NCBI RefSeq assembly: GCF_041949975.1
Contig: NZ_JBHFQG010000008.1
Location: 68,201 to 132,200, forward strand
Direction of reading: 5' to 3'
Origin: Alteribacillus sp041949975
GTDB taxonomy: Bacteria > Bacillota > Bacilli > Bacillales > Marinococcaceae
Length of the DNA stretch: 64,000 nt
Position 1 is the stretch's first letter. The number at the start of each line of letters is the position of its first letter. This document shows positions 1 through 9,074 of this stretch, piece by piece. Below the pieces are notes generated by a model that did no database searches, was not told the origin of the DNA, and was given only the letters and a program-made list of their open reading frames with translations. The translations under genes and the position numbers were made by a program.

Positions 1-107
1 TTAATAAGCAGCTATCTTTTAGTACGGACCATTATAAAGAAGCTGACAGAAAAATAAAAGTGATCATTTCCGTGATTATCGGAGATATAGATGTGAGGTA
101 TGTATAA
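1..107 (+). CDS. liaF: LiaF-like membrane protein, C-terminal end only
   Basis: This is the last 34 codons of a gene that enters from the left edge, read in the frame starting at base 3. It ends in a beta-rich stretch, IISVIIGDIDVRYV, which resembles the end of the LiaF/VraT cell-wall stress proteins. In that family LiaF keeps the LiaS kinase quiet until the envelope is damaged. The stop codon overlaps the ATG of the downstream kinase gene (TAATG), so the two are translationally coupled, as in liaFSR operons. Family assignment rests on this short tail plus the neighbours. Confidence 0.7.
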   Translation, partial: NKQLSFSTDHYKEADRKIKVIISVIIGDIDVRYV

Positions 108-1192
108 TGAGAAAAATGGTAAATATCCAATGGGATTATATCCGTTATTCTCTTGGAACAGCGGTCATTACAGCTGTGCTTTTATTTTTTATTTTTTTAT
201 CTAGTACCGATGATTTGTTATTATTACTTTCATTTAAAAGCTGGTTTGGCGTGCCAACACTTATAATATGGGTACTTATCTCCTTCCTGTTGGCTTTATT
301 TATTGGATGGCGCAGTGGAAAAAGACAAAAACTTCGTATAAATAAATTATTAGAAGGTACGCTTGCTTTAGAGAAAGGAGATTTTTCTAAGGTCACTACA
401 GTGGATGGGGAAGATGAATTCGGGGTTATGGGAAATCATCTGAATGCTGTGGCAAGCAGAATGGAAGAACAAGCAAGATCTGTACAGAAGCTTTCAGCAG
501 AAAGAGCCGAATGGCAGGCTTCAATAAAACAATCTGCAGCAGCTGCTGAAAGACATAGACTTGCAAGAGAGTTACATGATGCAGTTAGTCAGCAGCTATT
601 TGCAATATCGATGACCACAGCAGCACTGCAAAAAACAATACCGAATGATATTGAAAAAGGAATGAAGCAAGTATCTTTAATTGAAAAAATGGCAGGCAAT
701 GCGCAGGGAGAAATGCGGGCCTTGCTTATGCATTTAAGACCAGCAAGTTTAGAAGGTAAATTATTAGAAGACGGTTTGAAAAATTTATTGCAAGAGCTCG
801 CTGAAAAAACAAAACTGCGGTTGAAATGGAATATTCAAGATATCCCAGCCACCGGAAAAGGGGTTGAAGACCATTTATTTAGAATTGCACAAGAAGCTCT
901 TTCTAATATGTTAAGGCACGCACAGGCTTCTCAAGTGGACTTTCAATTAAAATACTATTCAGGTCAGATTAGAATGAAAATTATAGACGATGGAGTAGGA
1001 TTTCACTTAGAAAAAGATCAAAAGCAATCTTCGTATGGGCTTTCGGTGATGAAAGAAAGAGTGAATGAAATTGGGGGAGTTATTCATATTTTATCTTATC
1101 CAAGAAAAGGCACACAGGTAGAAGTGAATGTTCCGGTTGTTGAAGATAAAGAGGAGGAGAAGCGTATTGATAAAAGTAGTGTTAATCGATGA
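107..1192 (+). CDS. liaS: LiaS/VraS-type sensor histidine kinase
   Basis: A 361-residue sensor kinase of the NarL-partner type. Two membrane segments lie near residues 14-32 and 44-66 with almost no extracellular loop, as in intramembrane-sensing kinases. A HAMP-like linker follows around residues 67-125. The HisKA_3 motif RHRLARELHDAVSQQ carries the likely phosphorylated His157. The ATPase domain shows an N box (ALSNMLRHA), DDGVGF and a YGLSVMKERV lid. LiaS-type kinases respond to lipid II-binding antibiotics and phosphorylate LiaR. Start and stop overlap both neighbours. The kinase is intact, but its partner gene directly downstream is broken, so its output is uncertain. Confidence 0.88.
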   Translation: MRKMVNIQWDYIRYSLGTAVITAVLLFFIFLSSTDDLLLLLSFKSWFGVPTLIIWVLISFLLALFIGWRSGKRQKLRINKLLEGTLALEKGDFSKVTTVDGEDEFGVMGNHLNAVASRMEEQARSVQKLSAERAEWQASIKQSAAAAERHRLARELHDAVSQQLFAISMTTAALQKTIPNDIEKGMKQVSLIEKMAGNAQGEMRALLMHLRPASLEGKLLEDGLKNLLQELAEKTKLRLKWNIQDIPATGKGVEDHLFRIAQEALSNMLRHAQASQVDFQLKYYSGQIRMKIIDDGVGFHLEKDQKQSSYGLSVMKERVNEIGGVIHILSYPRKGTQVEVNVPVVEDKEEEKRIDKSSVNR

Positions 1193-1786
1193 TCATGAAA
1201 TGGTGCGCATGGGAGTAGCCGCTTATCTATTAACGGAAGAAGATATAGATGTTGCCGGAGAGGCGGCAAACGGAAAAGAAGGCGTAAAGTTAGTAAGAGA
1301 ACATAAGCCGGACGTCGTTTTAATGGATCTTATTATGGATGGCATGAAGCTACACAGCTGATTACAAAAGAATTTCCCAATGTAAAGGTCATTGTTCTTA
1401 CCAGTTTCTATGATGATGAACAGGTATATCCAGCAATTGAAGCCGGGGCATTCAGTTATCTATTAAAGACTTCAAAAGCTCAAGCAATAGCCGAAGCAAT
1501 ACGTGCAGCAATGAATGGGGAATCTAAAGTAGAAGCAGAAGTTACAAAAAAAATGATGTAAAGAATGCGCCATCCCGATCAACAGCTGCATGAAACCTTA
1601 ACTTCAAGAGAGCTTGAAGTATTGGGGTTGATAGGAGAAGGGAAGACTAATCAAGAAATCGCTGATGAATTGTATATTGGTATTAAAACAGTAAAAACTC
1701 ATGTTAGCCACATATTATCAAAGTTAGAAGTAGATGATAGAACTCAAATTGCTGTTTATGCCCATCGTCATGGATTAGTGAAATAA
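1167..1786 (+). pseudogene. liaR: LiaR/VraR-type response regulator, broken by frameshift and stop
   Basis: The gene starts at TTG 1167 after a GAGGAGGAG ribosome binding site and overlaps the end of liaS. The receiver domain begins normally (VVLIDDHEMVRMGV, then DVVLMDLIMDGM with the phosphorylated Asp) but the frame is lost near base 1345. The rest of the receiver (ATQLITKEFPNVKVIVLTS and SYLLKTSKAQAIAEA) continues in another frame. A second lesion, an in-frame TAA at 1559-1561, separates receiver from the LuxR-type HTH (TSRELEVLGLIGEGKTNQEI, residues from 1565). The family pattern at the first lesion is M-(D/E)-G-M-D-G-I-E-A-T, so about 10 bases of a duplicated GATGGCAT appear to be lost. 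Rebuilt, the protein would be about 209 residues, the usual family length. Confidence 0.85.
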
Positions 1787-1965
1787 AAATTTTTTCAAAC
1801 TTTCAATAGGTGTTACCGAATTTTTCAAATAAATATTAAAAAGTAACAGATAATATAAAAGGATATGAAAAGATATGTCGAAATGTTATTATCTGCTTTA
1901 TAATAGATTCGAGTAAATACCTATTGAGTCTGCGCTTATAGCGCAGCTGATAAAGGAGTAATATC

Positions 1966-4119
1966 ATGAGAAATAAATGGATAGTCTGGGGGCTTGCTGT
2001 TTTAGCTTTTATTATATTAAGCTCCGGGATTTATCTTTCTTCTGTCGTTATTGGGGCAGCTGCTATAGATGAGAAACAATTAGTAATGAACGAAACTACC
2101 GAAATATTTGACAGCGATGGACAAAAGCTTGCAGAGCTTTATGCCGAAGATAGGGATTTGATTAACATAGATGAAATACCTGAACATGTGAGAGAGCCTT
2201 TTGTGGCTATAGAAGATATTCGATTTTATGATCATCAGGGAATTGACCCCCGCGCTATTCTTAGAGCCTTATATCGTGATATTTTAGCAGGCTCAAAAGT
2301 AGAAGGCGGAAGTACGATAACACAGCAATTAGCAAAAAATGCTTTTCTATCAAGCGATAAAACTCTTCTTCGTAAGACAAAAGAAGTGCTGATCGCCATG
2401 GGACTCGAACGAAAATTCAGCAAAGATGAAATTCTAGGATATTATTTAAATCAAGTATATTTCGGCCACGGTGCTTATGGTATAAAGTCAGCTGCAGAAC
2501 TTTATTTTGGAAAAGATGTAAAAGATTTGACAGTTGACGAAGCAGCTTTGCTTGCTGGTATCCCTAAAGCCCCAGGAAATTACTCACCAGTAGAGGATCC
2601 GGAACGTTCAAAAGAAAGACGGAGTACAGTTTTAGCTATCATGGAGAGGCACGGATTCATAACACCAGAAGAAGCAGCAACTTATCAGGGCAAAACAGTT
2701 CCTGAGTCAATTAACCGAGCAGAAAAAAATACAGCTTATTACACATATATTGATATGATGTTAGAAGAAGCAGAAAACAAGTACCATATAACTGCTGAAG
2801 AAATATATAGAGGCGGATACGATATTGTTGTTCCGATGAATAAAGAAATGCAGCAAGCTTCCTACGATTTGCTTCAAGAAGAATCTTATTTTCCAGAGGA
2901 AGCAAAAGATGCCGAAGGGGCATTTTTCATGATGGATCATCAAAGCGGGGGAGTTGCGGCTGTTCAAGGCGGCAGAGAATATGTGCGCAGGGGTCTTAAC
3001 AGAGTAACAGTAAAAAGACAGCCCGGTTCTGTAATGAAACCACTTGCAGTATATGCTCCCGCATTAGAATCAGGAAAATATCATCCGTATTCCTTGTTAA
3101 AAGATGAACAGATGGATTTTGATGGTTATTCTCCTAAAAATTATAATGGCGAATACCGCGGAGAAATAACTATGGCTGATGCTGTCACTGAATCTACGAA
3201 TACTGCAGCCGTCTGGTTGTATGATCAAATGGGAGAAAAAGAGAGCACAGAATGGATGGAAGAAGCTGGTCTTCACATAGAAGATAATGGTCTTGCCGTG
3301 GCTCTTGGAGGGCTGTCAGAAGGACTTACCCCAATGGAGTTAACGTCTGCGTATACTGTCTTTTCCAACCATGGTACTAAAATAAATCCTTATTTTATTG
3401 AAAAAATCGTTGACCGCAACGGTGAAGAAATAGGAAAAGCAGATCCAGAAACAAAAGAAGTGATGAGTCCGCAAAATGCGTGGTATATGACAAGGCTTCT
3501 GGAAAACGTAGTAAAAGAAGGCACAGGTACGGCTGGCAGCAGTAACTATCCATTAGCCGGAAAAACGGGAACAACTTCCTTTTTAGAAGTAGAAGGAGGC
3601 ACAAGGGATGCTTGGTTTGCCGGATTTACACCACAATGGACGGGAGCTGTCTGGATGGGTTATGACAAAACAACTGAAGACCAGCATCTTCAGGCAGGGA
3701 GTTCATATCCCACACGTTTATTTAAAGAAATTATTAATAAAGTTCCTGCTGATGACGGCATTCAAACCGTATTTCAAAAACCAGAAGATGTGAAAGACTT
3801 AGAAGAGCCGGTAGAAATAGCACAAGTGAATGATTTGTCTGCATCTCTCAGCTTAAAAGGGGGCGGGTTGTTTAATGTTCATTTAAAATGGACGCCGGCA
3901 GAAGATGAACGTGTCGTTTATCAGGTTTATGAAGTGAACGACGGGGAAGGTGAGGTTATTGAAGAAGTAGAAGGCGGCGGTGAATTTACGATTGAAGGAG
4001 TCAATATCTTCAATTTACAGGATTATATGATTGTGCCATATAATCCACAAACAGAACAAGAAGGAGAGCCATCAAACGTTGCAGAAGTTAGCGTAGGTTC
4101 TTTATTTGGAACCGGCTGA
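1966..4119 (+). CDS. pbpF: Class A penicillin-binding protein PbpF (PBP2c)
   Basis: A 717-residue bifunctional peptidoglycan synthase. One N-terminal membrane anchor (about residues 5-30) is followed by a GT51 glycosyltransferase domain with catalytic Glu83 in AIEDIRFYDH, and the motifs GGSTITQQLAKN and GYYLNQVYFG. The transpeptidase domain shows SVMK (Ser355), STN (410-412) and KTGTT (533-537). The last 90 residues look like a fibronectin type III-like tail. Length and position immediately before hemEHY match B. subtilis pbpF, which is made in the forespore and helps lay down germ-cell wall. The ribosome binding site AAAGGAG precedes the ATG. A good hairpin terminator follows, so it is probably transcribed apart from hemE. 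Confidence 0.9.
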   Translation: MRNKWIVWGLAVLAFIILSSGIYLSSVVIGAAAIDEKQLVMNETTEIFDSDGQKLAELYAEDRDLINIDEIPEHVREPFVAIEDIRFYDHQGIDPRAILRALYRDILAGSKVEGGSTITQQLAKNAFLSSDKTLLRKTKEVLIAMGLERKFSKDEILGYYLNQVYFGHGAYGIKSAAELYFGKDVKDLTVDEAALLAGIPKAPGNYSPVEDPERSKERRSTVLAIMERHGFITPEEAATYQGKTVPESINRAEKNTAYYTYIDMMLEEAENKYHITAEEIYRGGYDIVVPMNKEMQQASYDLLQEESYFPEEAKDAEGAFFMMDHQSGGVAAVQGGREYVRRGLNRVTVKRQPGSVMKPLAVYAPALESGKYHPYSLLKDEQMDFDGYSPKNYNGEYRGEITMADAVTESTNTAAVWLYDQMGEKESTEWMEEAGLHIEDNGLAVALGGLSEGLTPMELTSAYTVFSNHGTKINPYFIEKIVDRNGEEIGKADPETKEVMSPQNAWYMTRLLENVVKEGTGTAGSSNYPLAGKTGTTSFLEVEGGTRDAWFAGFTPQWTGAVWMGYDKTTEDQHLQAGSSYPTRLFKEIINKVPADDGIQTVFQKPEDVKDLEEPVEIAQVNDLSASLSLKGGGLFNVHLKWTPAEDERVVYQVYEVNDGEGEVIEEVEGGGEFTIEGVNIFNLQDYMIVPYNPQTEQEGEPSNVAEVSVGSLFGTG

Positions 4120-4124
4120 TCATG

Positions 4125-4157
4125 CAGGACTGTGTATAGGCACAGTCCTGTTTTTTC
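4125..4157 (+). terminator. Intrinsic terminator after pbpF
   Basis: A perfect 10-bp stem, CAGGACTGTG/CACAGTCCTG, with a 6-base loop is followed by six T residues. Confidence 0.93.
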
Positions 4158-4287
4158 TTTCTATTTTATGAACAAAGTCTATGAGTACTGTACATGACAT
4201 TTAGAGAAGAGTATGGTAAAAAGGGTATGGAAACAATGAAGGAAGAATGACGTTTACAAGCGTTTTTAATTAAAGGAGTGCTAGGCA

Positions 4288-5331
4288 ATGGGTAAATTAA
4301 ATTTTAATGATAATTATTTAAGGGCTGCTTATGGACAAAATACAGATCATATACCGGTTTGGTATATGAGACAAGCAGGACGTTCACAGCCTGAATATAG
4401 AAAGCTTAAAGAAAACTATTCTTTATTTGAAATTACCCATGATCCCGAACTTTGTGCCTATGTTACGAAATTGCCAGTGGATCAATATAATAATGACGCT
4501 GCAATTTTATATAAAGATATCATGACACCTCTGCCGTCAATTGGAGTAAAGGTAGACATAAAGCCCGGAGTAGGGCCAGTTATTGATAATCCGATTAAAC
4601 AACCGCAGGACGTGGAAAAGCTGGGAGCTATTGAACCAGAAAAAGAGGTACCTTATGTACTAGATACTATTAAGCTGCTGAGAGAGCAGTTGAATGTACC
4701 TTTAATCAGCTTTAGCGGTGCGCCATTTACATTAGCAAGCTATATGATTGAGGGCGGCCCATCTAAAAATTATCATAAAACCAAAGCTTTCATGTATGCC
4801 GAACCTAAAGCCTGGTTTACTCTAATGGATAAATTAGGGGATATGACCATTCGCTACGTGTCCTCTCAAATAAAGGCAGGCGCCCAAGCTATTCAAATTT
4901 TTGACTCCTGGGTAGGCGCTTTAAATGCAGAAGACTATCGTTTTTACGTGAAACCTGTTATGAAACGCATTTTTGAAACCCTACAAAAAGAAGATGTACC
5001 GTTCACGATGTTCGGTGTTGGAGCTGGTCACCTTCTTCAAGAATGGAATGACCTCTCTTTACAAATTATAGGTCTTGATTGGAGAACTTCTATTTCTGAA
5101 GCGAGAAAACTTGGTGTTACTAAATCCTTGCAGGGGAACCTGGACCCCTCTATATTATTAGCGCCTTGGAATGTTATAGAAGAGAAAGTAAAACCAATTC
5201 TTGACGCGGGCATGCAGCAGGAAGGATTTGTATTTAACCTCGGTCATGGGGTTTTCCCGGAAGTAGAACCAGAAACATTGAAGAAATTAACAGCTTTTGT
5301 GCATAATTATACAAAAAGAACGGAGGATTGA
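4288..5331 (+). CDS. hemE: Uroporphyrinogen III decarboxylase
   Basis: A 347-residue cytosolic enzyme that removes four carboxylates from uroporphyrinogen III to give coproporphyrinogen III. The substrate-binding signature PVWYMRQAGR lies at residues 23-32, and SFSGAPFTLASYMIEGG is the second conserved loop. Length is typical for the family. The ATG follows AAAGGAG. hemH begins five bases after the stop and hemY follows, so the three genes form a compact heme operon. In Firmicutes this feeds the coproporphyrin-dependent route. Confidence 0.95.
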   Translation: MGKLNFNDNYLRAAYGQNTDHIPVWYMRQAGRSQPEYRKLKENYSLFEITHDPELCAYVTKLPVDQYNNDAAILYKDIMTPLPSIGVKVDIKPGVGPVIDNPIKQPQDVEKLGAIEPEKEVPYVLDTIKLLREQLNVPLISFSGAPFTLASYMIEGGPSKNYHKTKAFMYAEPKAWFTLMDKLGDMTIRYVSSQIKAGAQAIQIFDSWVGALNAEDYRFYVKPVMKRIFETLQKEDVPFTMFGVGAGHLLQEWNDLSLQIIGLDWRTSISEARKLGVTKSLQGNLDPSILLAPWNVIEEKVKPILDAGMQQEGFVFNLGHGVFPEVEPETLKKLTAFVHNYTKRTED

Positions 5332-5335
5332 AATT

Positions 5336-6265
5336 ATGAAAAAAATTGGATTACTAGTTATGGCTTACGGCACACCAAGAAGCTTAGATGAAGTAGAGCC
5401 TTACTATACACATATAAGAAGAGGAAGAAAGCCATCTGAAGAAGCTCTCCAAGACCTCATCTCTCGGTATGAAGCTATTGGAGGGATTTCTCCATTGGCT
5501 AAAATAACAGACAATCAAGGGGAGCGACTGAAGGACCGTTTAAATGAACGATATGATGATATAGAATTTCATTGGTACCTGGGTTTAAAACACATCGACC
5601 CATTTATAGAAGACGCAGTTCAAAAAATGAAGCACGATGGCATGGAAGAGGCATACAGTATTGTCCTTGCCCCGCATTTTTCTACTTTCAGTATTAAATC
5701 CTATAATGGCCGTGCCCAGGAAGAGACAAAAAGAATAAATGGACCAGTTATTCATTCGGTAGAAAGCTGGTATGATGAGCCGAAATTTATCGATTATTGG
5801 GTTAAACAAGTGAGAAATACACTTAATGAAATAAATAATACAGATAACACATGCGTAATATTTTCTGCACACAGCCTTCCTGAGAAAATTATTCAGGCAG
5901 GAGATCCTTACCCTGCTCAATTAGAAGAAACTGCCAAATGGATTGCTGAAAAAGCAGATATTCCACATTATGCTATCGGATGGCAAAGTGAAGGAAATAC
6001 GCCGGATCCATGGCTCGGGCCTGATGTACAGGATTTGACAAAAGAACTTCATAAAAATCATGGCTATACTTCTTTTGTTTACTGCCCTGTAGGTTTTGTT
6101 GCTGATCATCTCGAAGTGTTGTTTGATAATGATGTCGAATGTAAGCAGGCTTGTGATGAAGTAGGGGCCTCTTACTATCGCCCTGCCATGCCTAATACAA
6201 GTCCTGAATTCATTGAAGCTCTTGTAAATGTGATTACAAAGAAAATGAATGAGACGAAAGTTTAA
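5336..6265 (+). CDS. hemH: Coproporphyrin III ferrochelatase (CpfC)
   Basis: A 309-residue Firmicute-type ferrochelatase that inserts iron into coproporphyrin III. I chose ATG 5336 because GGAGG at the end of hemE sits just upstream, and because it gives the usual MKKIGLLVMAYGTP start. The metal-site His lies in FSAHSLPEKI and the conserved acidic residue in CPVGFVADHLEVLFDND. A Cys pair, as in VECKQACDE, is present, but I cannot say whether it has a role. It lies between hemE and hemY. HemQ, needed for the final coproheme decarboxylation, is not in the window. Confidence 0.94.
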   Translation: MKKIGLLVMAYGTPRSLDEVEPYYTHIRRGRKPSEEALQDLISRYEAIGGISPLAKITDNQGERLKDRLNERYDDIEFHWYLGLKHIDPFIEDAVQKMKHDGMEEAYSIVLAPHFSTFSIKSYNGRAQEETKRINGPVIHSVESWYDEPKFIDYWVKQVRNTLNEINNTDNTCVIFSAHSLPEKIIQAGDPYPAQLEETAKWIAEKADIPHYAIGWQSEGNTPDPWLGPDVQDLTKELHKNHGYTSFVYCPVGFVADHLEVLFDNDVECKQACDEVGASYYRPAMPNTSPEFIEALVNVITKKMNETKV

Positions 6266-6285
6266 AAGTTAGCGGGGAGTTTATT

Positions 6286-7671
6286 ATGAAAGTAGCAATT
6301 GTTGGCGGCGGAATTACTGGCATGACCGCCGCTTATTATTTGCAGAAGGAAATTATGAGCCAAAACATAGATATAGAGTATCATTTATTTGAGAGTTCTG
6401 ATCAGCTTGGTGGAAAAATCAGAACAGATTATTATAATGGTTTTGTTATTGAGCAAGGACCAGATTCTTTTTTAGCAAGAAAAGAAAGTGCAGCGAAACT
6501 TGCTAGAGAAGTAGGTTTAGAAAAGGAACTTATTTTTAACAATACAGGAAAAGCATACGTTTTAAAAGGCAGCAAACTCCACTCCATTCCTGGCGGAGCA
6601 GTTATGGGGATTCCAACAAAACTAGGTCCTTTCTTGACAACAAACCTTTTTTCACCGGCAGGTAAGCTAAGAGCTGCATTAGACCTTGTTTTACCAAAGA
6701 GTTCAGCAGATAGTGATCAGTCACTAGGAGAATTCTTTCGCCGCCGGCTTGGAAGTGAAGTCGTCGATAATCTCATTGAGCCGCTTCTTTCTGGTATTTA
6801 TGCTGGGGATATCGATCGTTTGAGCTTACAGTCAACGTTTCCTCAATTTCATCAAGTTGAACAAAAACACCGCAGCTTAATTTTAGGAATGAAAGCAGCA
6901 AGGCCCCCGCAAAAATCAAAAAAAAAGCCATCAGGTGCTTTTCAAACGCTTAGAAACGGACTTCAATCATTAGTGGAGGGGATAGAAAACCATTTAGATG
7001 AGGATGCTGTATTTAAAAACAAATCGGTAAAGCAAATTATTTCTAAGGAGAACCATTATGAGCTTCATTTTAAAGACGGAGAGTCTTTGTTATATGATAA
7101 AGTTTTATTGACAACCCCTCCTCATGTAACTGCTAAGTTGTTTAAAGAGAAATCTCTTCAAAAATTATTTGCTTCTATTCCAGCAACTTCTGTAGCGACC
7201 GTTGCTATGGCATTTGATGAACAGCAAATCCCCGGAGATTTTGACGGCACCGGATTTGTTGTCTCAAAAAAGAGTGATTATACAATTACTGCATGCACCT
7301 GGACTCATCTAAAATGGGAGCATACAGCACCAAAAGGGAAAGCTCTGCTTCGCTGTTATGTAGGAAAGCCTAGGGGAGAAAATATTGTTGATAAAGATGA
7401 TGAAAGCATTATAAACATCGTCTTAAAAGATTTAAATAAAGTAATGAACGTGACTGGGAAGCCTGAATACTACAAGGTTACGCGCTGGCGGAATGCAATG
7501 CCTCAATATGAAGTAGATCATTCAAAAAGAATGCATAAAATAATTAATGAAATGCAAACATCTTACCCTGGTATTTTTGTTGCTGGAGCAGCTTATGAAG
7601 GTGTAGGCCTGCCAGATTGTATTAATCAAGGAGAAGAAGTTGTCCATCAATTATTATCAAACGAAAAATAA
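6286..7671 (+). CDS. hemY: Coproporphyrinogen III oxidase (CgoX, HemY)
   Basis: A 461-residue FAD enzyme of the protoporphyrinogen oxidase family. In Gram-positive bacteria it oxidises coproporphyrinogen III to coproporphyrin III. The dinucleotide-binding motif VAIVGGGITGMTAAYYL is at the N terminus, and a second FAD-contact segment, IFVAGAAYEGVGLPDCINQG, lies at the C terminus. GGGGAG is the ribosome binding site. It is the last gene of hemEHY and is closed by a very strong terminator. Confidence 0.94.
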   Translation: MKVAIVGGGITGMTAAYYLQKEIMSQNIDIEYHLFESSDQLGGKIRTDYYNGFVIEQGPDSFLARKESAAKLAREVGLEKELIFNNTGKAYVLKGSKLHSIPGGAVMGIPTKLGPFLTTNLFSPAGKLRAALDLVLPKSSADSDQSLGEFFRRRLGSEVVDNLIEPLLSGIYAGDIDRLSLQSTFPQFHQVEQKHRSLILGMKAARPPQKSKKKPSGAFQTLRNGLQSLVEGIENHLDEDAVFKNKSVKQIISKENHYELHFKDGESLLYDKVLLTTPPHVTAKLFKEKSLQKLFASIPATSVATVAMAFDEQQIPGDFDGTGFVVSKKSDYTITACTWTHLKWEHTAPKGKALLRCYVGKPRGENIVDKDDESIINIVLKDLNKVMNVTGKPEYYKVTRWRNAMPQYEVDHSKRMHKIINEMQTSYPGIFVAGAAYEGVGLPDCINQGEEVVHQLLSNEK

Positions 7672-7712
7672 ACCACCTTTACCTGCTTAGAGCAGGTAAA
7701 GGTGGTTTTTTC
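7672..7712 (+). terminator. Intrinsic terminator after hemY
   Basis: A 15-16 bp perfect stem (ACCACCTTTACCTGC and its complement) has a 5-base TTAGA loop and a run of T residues. It ends the heme operon. Confidence 0.96.
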
Positions 7713-7747
7713 ATATATAAGGTAAGAAAGTATATAATTTTGCGCTT

Positions 7748-8023
7748 TGATGTCTAGCTTCAGCGCCCAGCCTCTCGGAGGCCCAAAACGGTTTAAGGAA
7801 CTTTTGCTAGGATCGTGAACATCGTGTTCGCGACCTAGCAAAAGTCAGCACCTCCTGTGCAAGCCAGTTCGACGTTGTTACAGGAGGTGACGCTTTTAGT
7901 CTAACTTCCTTAGGTACCTTCTGCTAAGTTAGCTAACGTCCTGTTCACAACGCAGATGTGGAAGTAAGAGCGCTTTTATTGCCTGGAGAACATTTACCTG
8001 TCGAGGCTGACAAGGGGCTTTTC
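7748..8023. repeat. Structured intergenic repeat, copy A (about 275 bp)
   Basis: The left end carries TCTAGCTTCAGCGCCCAG then CCTCTCGG. The right end carries CCTGGAGAACATTTACCTG, CGAGGCTGA and a degraded GGGGCTTTTC. The ends can pair (AGCCTC with GAGGCT). Inside, CTTTTGCTAGG pairs with CCTAGCAAAAG around base 7802-7846 with a nested GTGAAC/GTTCGC tip, and CACCTCCTGT pairs with ACAGGAGGTG. It is about 80% alike over most of its length to the copy at 53279-53601 (estimated by eye). It fills the gap between hemY and the reverse-strand ABC operon and stops exactly at the binding-protein stop codon. No coding potential is evident. Confidence 0.8.
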
Positions 8024-9046
8024 TTAGTTATCTTCTGTTACTTCTTCTAATAATGAAGTATCAACAAGACCTTCTAAATCCGGCTCTTCTTCAATAAACC
8101 CAAGATCATAAGAAGCATCAGCCCAAGATTGAAGAGCATCTGCGGAAACTTCTGTAGTGATGTTCATACGTTCCCAGGCGTTGTGCAGAACATCATCAGA
8201 AAATTGGGTTTGAGAGAGTTCATAAACAAGATCATTTACAGAGTTTAATGTTTCTTCTTCATTTTCTCCTGTGAATTCTACTGCTTTTTCATGAGCAGCT
8301 AAAACACTTTTTACTTTCTCAGGATTCTCTTCCATGAATTTTTCTGAAGTTACGAGGACAACACTAGGAAGAGTTTCTCCTAGGAATACTTCATCCCACT
8401 CTGTTACAACATTTGCATTCATTTCTTCGACAAGATACGTGCCCCATGGTTCAGGTGCAGCTGCAGCATCAACTTCCCCCTGCTCAAATCGAACCATCAT
8501 AGAAGCCGGATCGACCCGGGATTGATGTTCGACAGTTCCACCTACTCTATTTGATTCCAAACCAAGTTCCTGGAGCATGATTTCTAACTGAACATTGTGT
8601 GTGCATCCATTGCCTGGAGTGCAAAATGATTTTCGATCAAAGTCATCTAAGGATTTAATTCCAGAATCTTCACTTGAAACGATCAGTGTAGCACCATTTG
8701 CAGCACCGCTTAATATTTTTACATCGCCGCCGCTTAAATGATAATTAATAGCAGGTCCCGGTCCAACGTAACCAATATCTAAATCACCAGAATCGAGAGC
8801 TTCAATGAAATCATTTCCATTTGGGAAATTTTTGAATTCAACATCTGTTCCTTCAAGTTCTTCTTCAAAAATTCCTTCCTGTTTACCAATTATACCTGCA
8901 GCATGGTCCAGGTTGGGAAAGTAACCTATATTAATTTCTCCGCTATTGCTTTTTCCGTCCCCGGAAGCAGAATCACCGCCGCCGCAAGCTGAAATTCCTA
9001 TTGCTGCTATAGATAGTAAGATAGCAAGAACCCAGTTTCTCATCAT
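8024..9046 (-). CDS. ABC importer substrate-binding lipoprotein (NitT/TauT, SsuA-like)
   Basis: A 340-residue binding protein with a lipoprotein signal: hydrophobic residues 6-18, lipobox ISAC with Cys21, then a Gly/Ser linker. The body follows the NMT1/SsuA pattern: INIGYFPNLDHA at the start of the mature domain, LDIGYVGPGPAINYHL and DAAAAPEPWGTYL. This family binds sulfonates, taurine, thiamine precursors or nitrate; the sequence does not tell which. Two Cys residues in FCTPGNGCTH could form a disulfide. It is the last gene of a three-gene reverse-strand operon (ATPase, permease, binding protein). Confidence 0.85.
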   Translation of the reverse strand: MMRNWVLAILLSIAAIGISACGGGDSASGDGKSNSGEINIGYFPNLDHAAGIIGKQEGIFEEELEGTDVEFKNFPNGNDFIEALDSGDLDIGYVGPGPAINYHLSGGDVKILSGAANGATLIVSSEDSGIKSLDDFDRKSFCTPGNGCTHNVQLEIMLQELGLESNRVGGTVEHQSRVDPASMMVRFEQGEVDAAAAPEPWGTYLVEEMNANVVTEWDEVFLGETLPSVVLVTSEKFMEENPEKVKSVLAAHEKAVEFTGENEEETLNSVNDLVYELSQTQFSDDVLHNAWERMNITTEVSADALQSWADASYDLGFIEEEPDLEGLVDTSLLEEVTEDN

Positions 9047-9074
9047 TTAACCTCTCCCTTTTGTTGAATATATT

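Noticed and set aside
1804..1926. Inverted pair CAATAGGT/ACCTATTG before pbpF
   Set aside because: Eight bases over a gap of more than 100 can easily arise by chance in AT-rich DNA.
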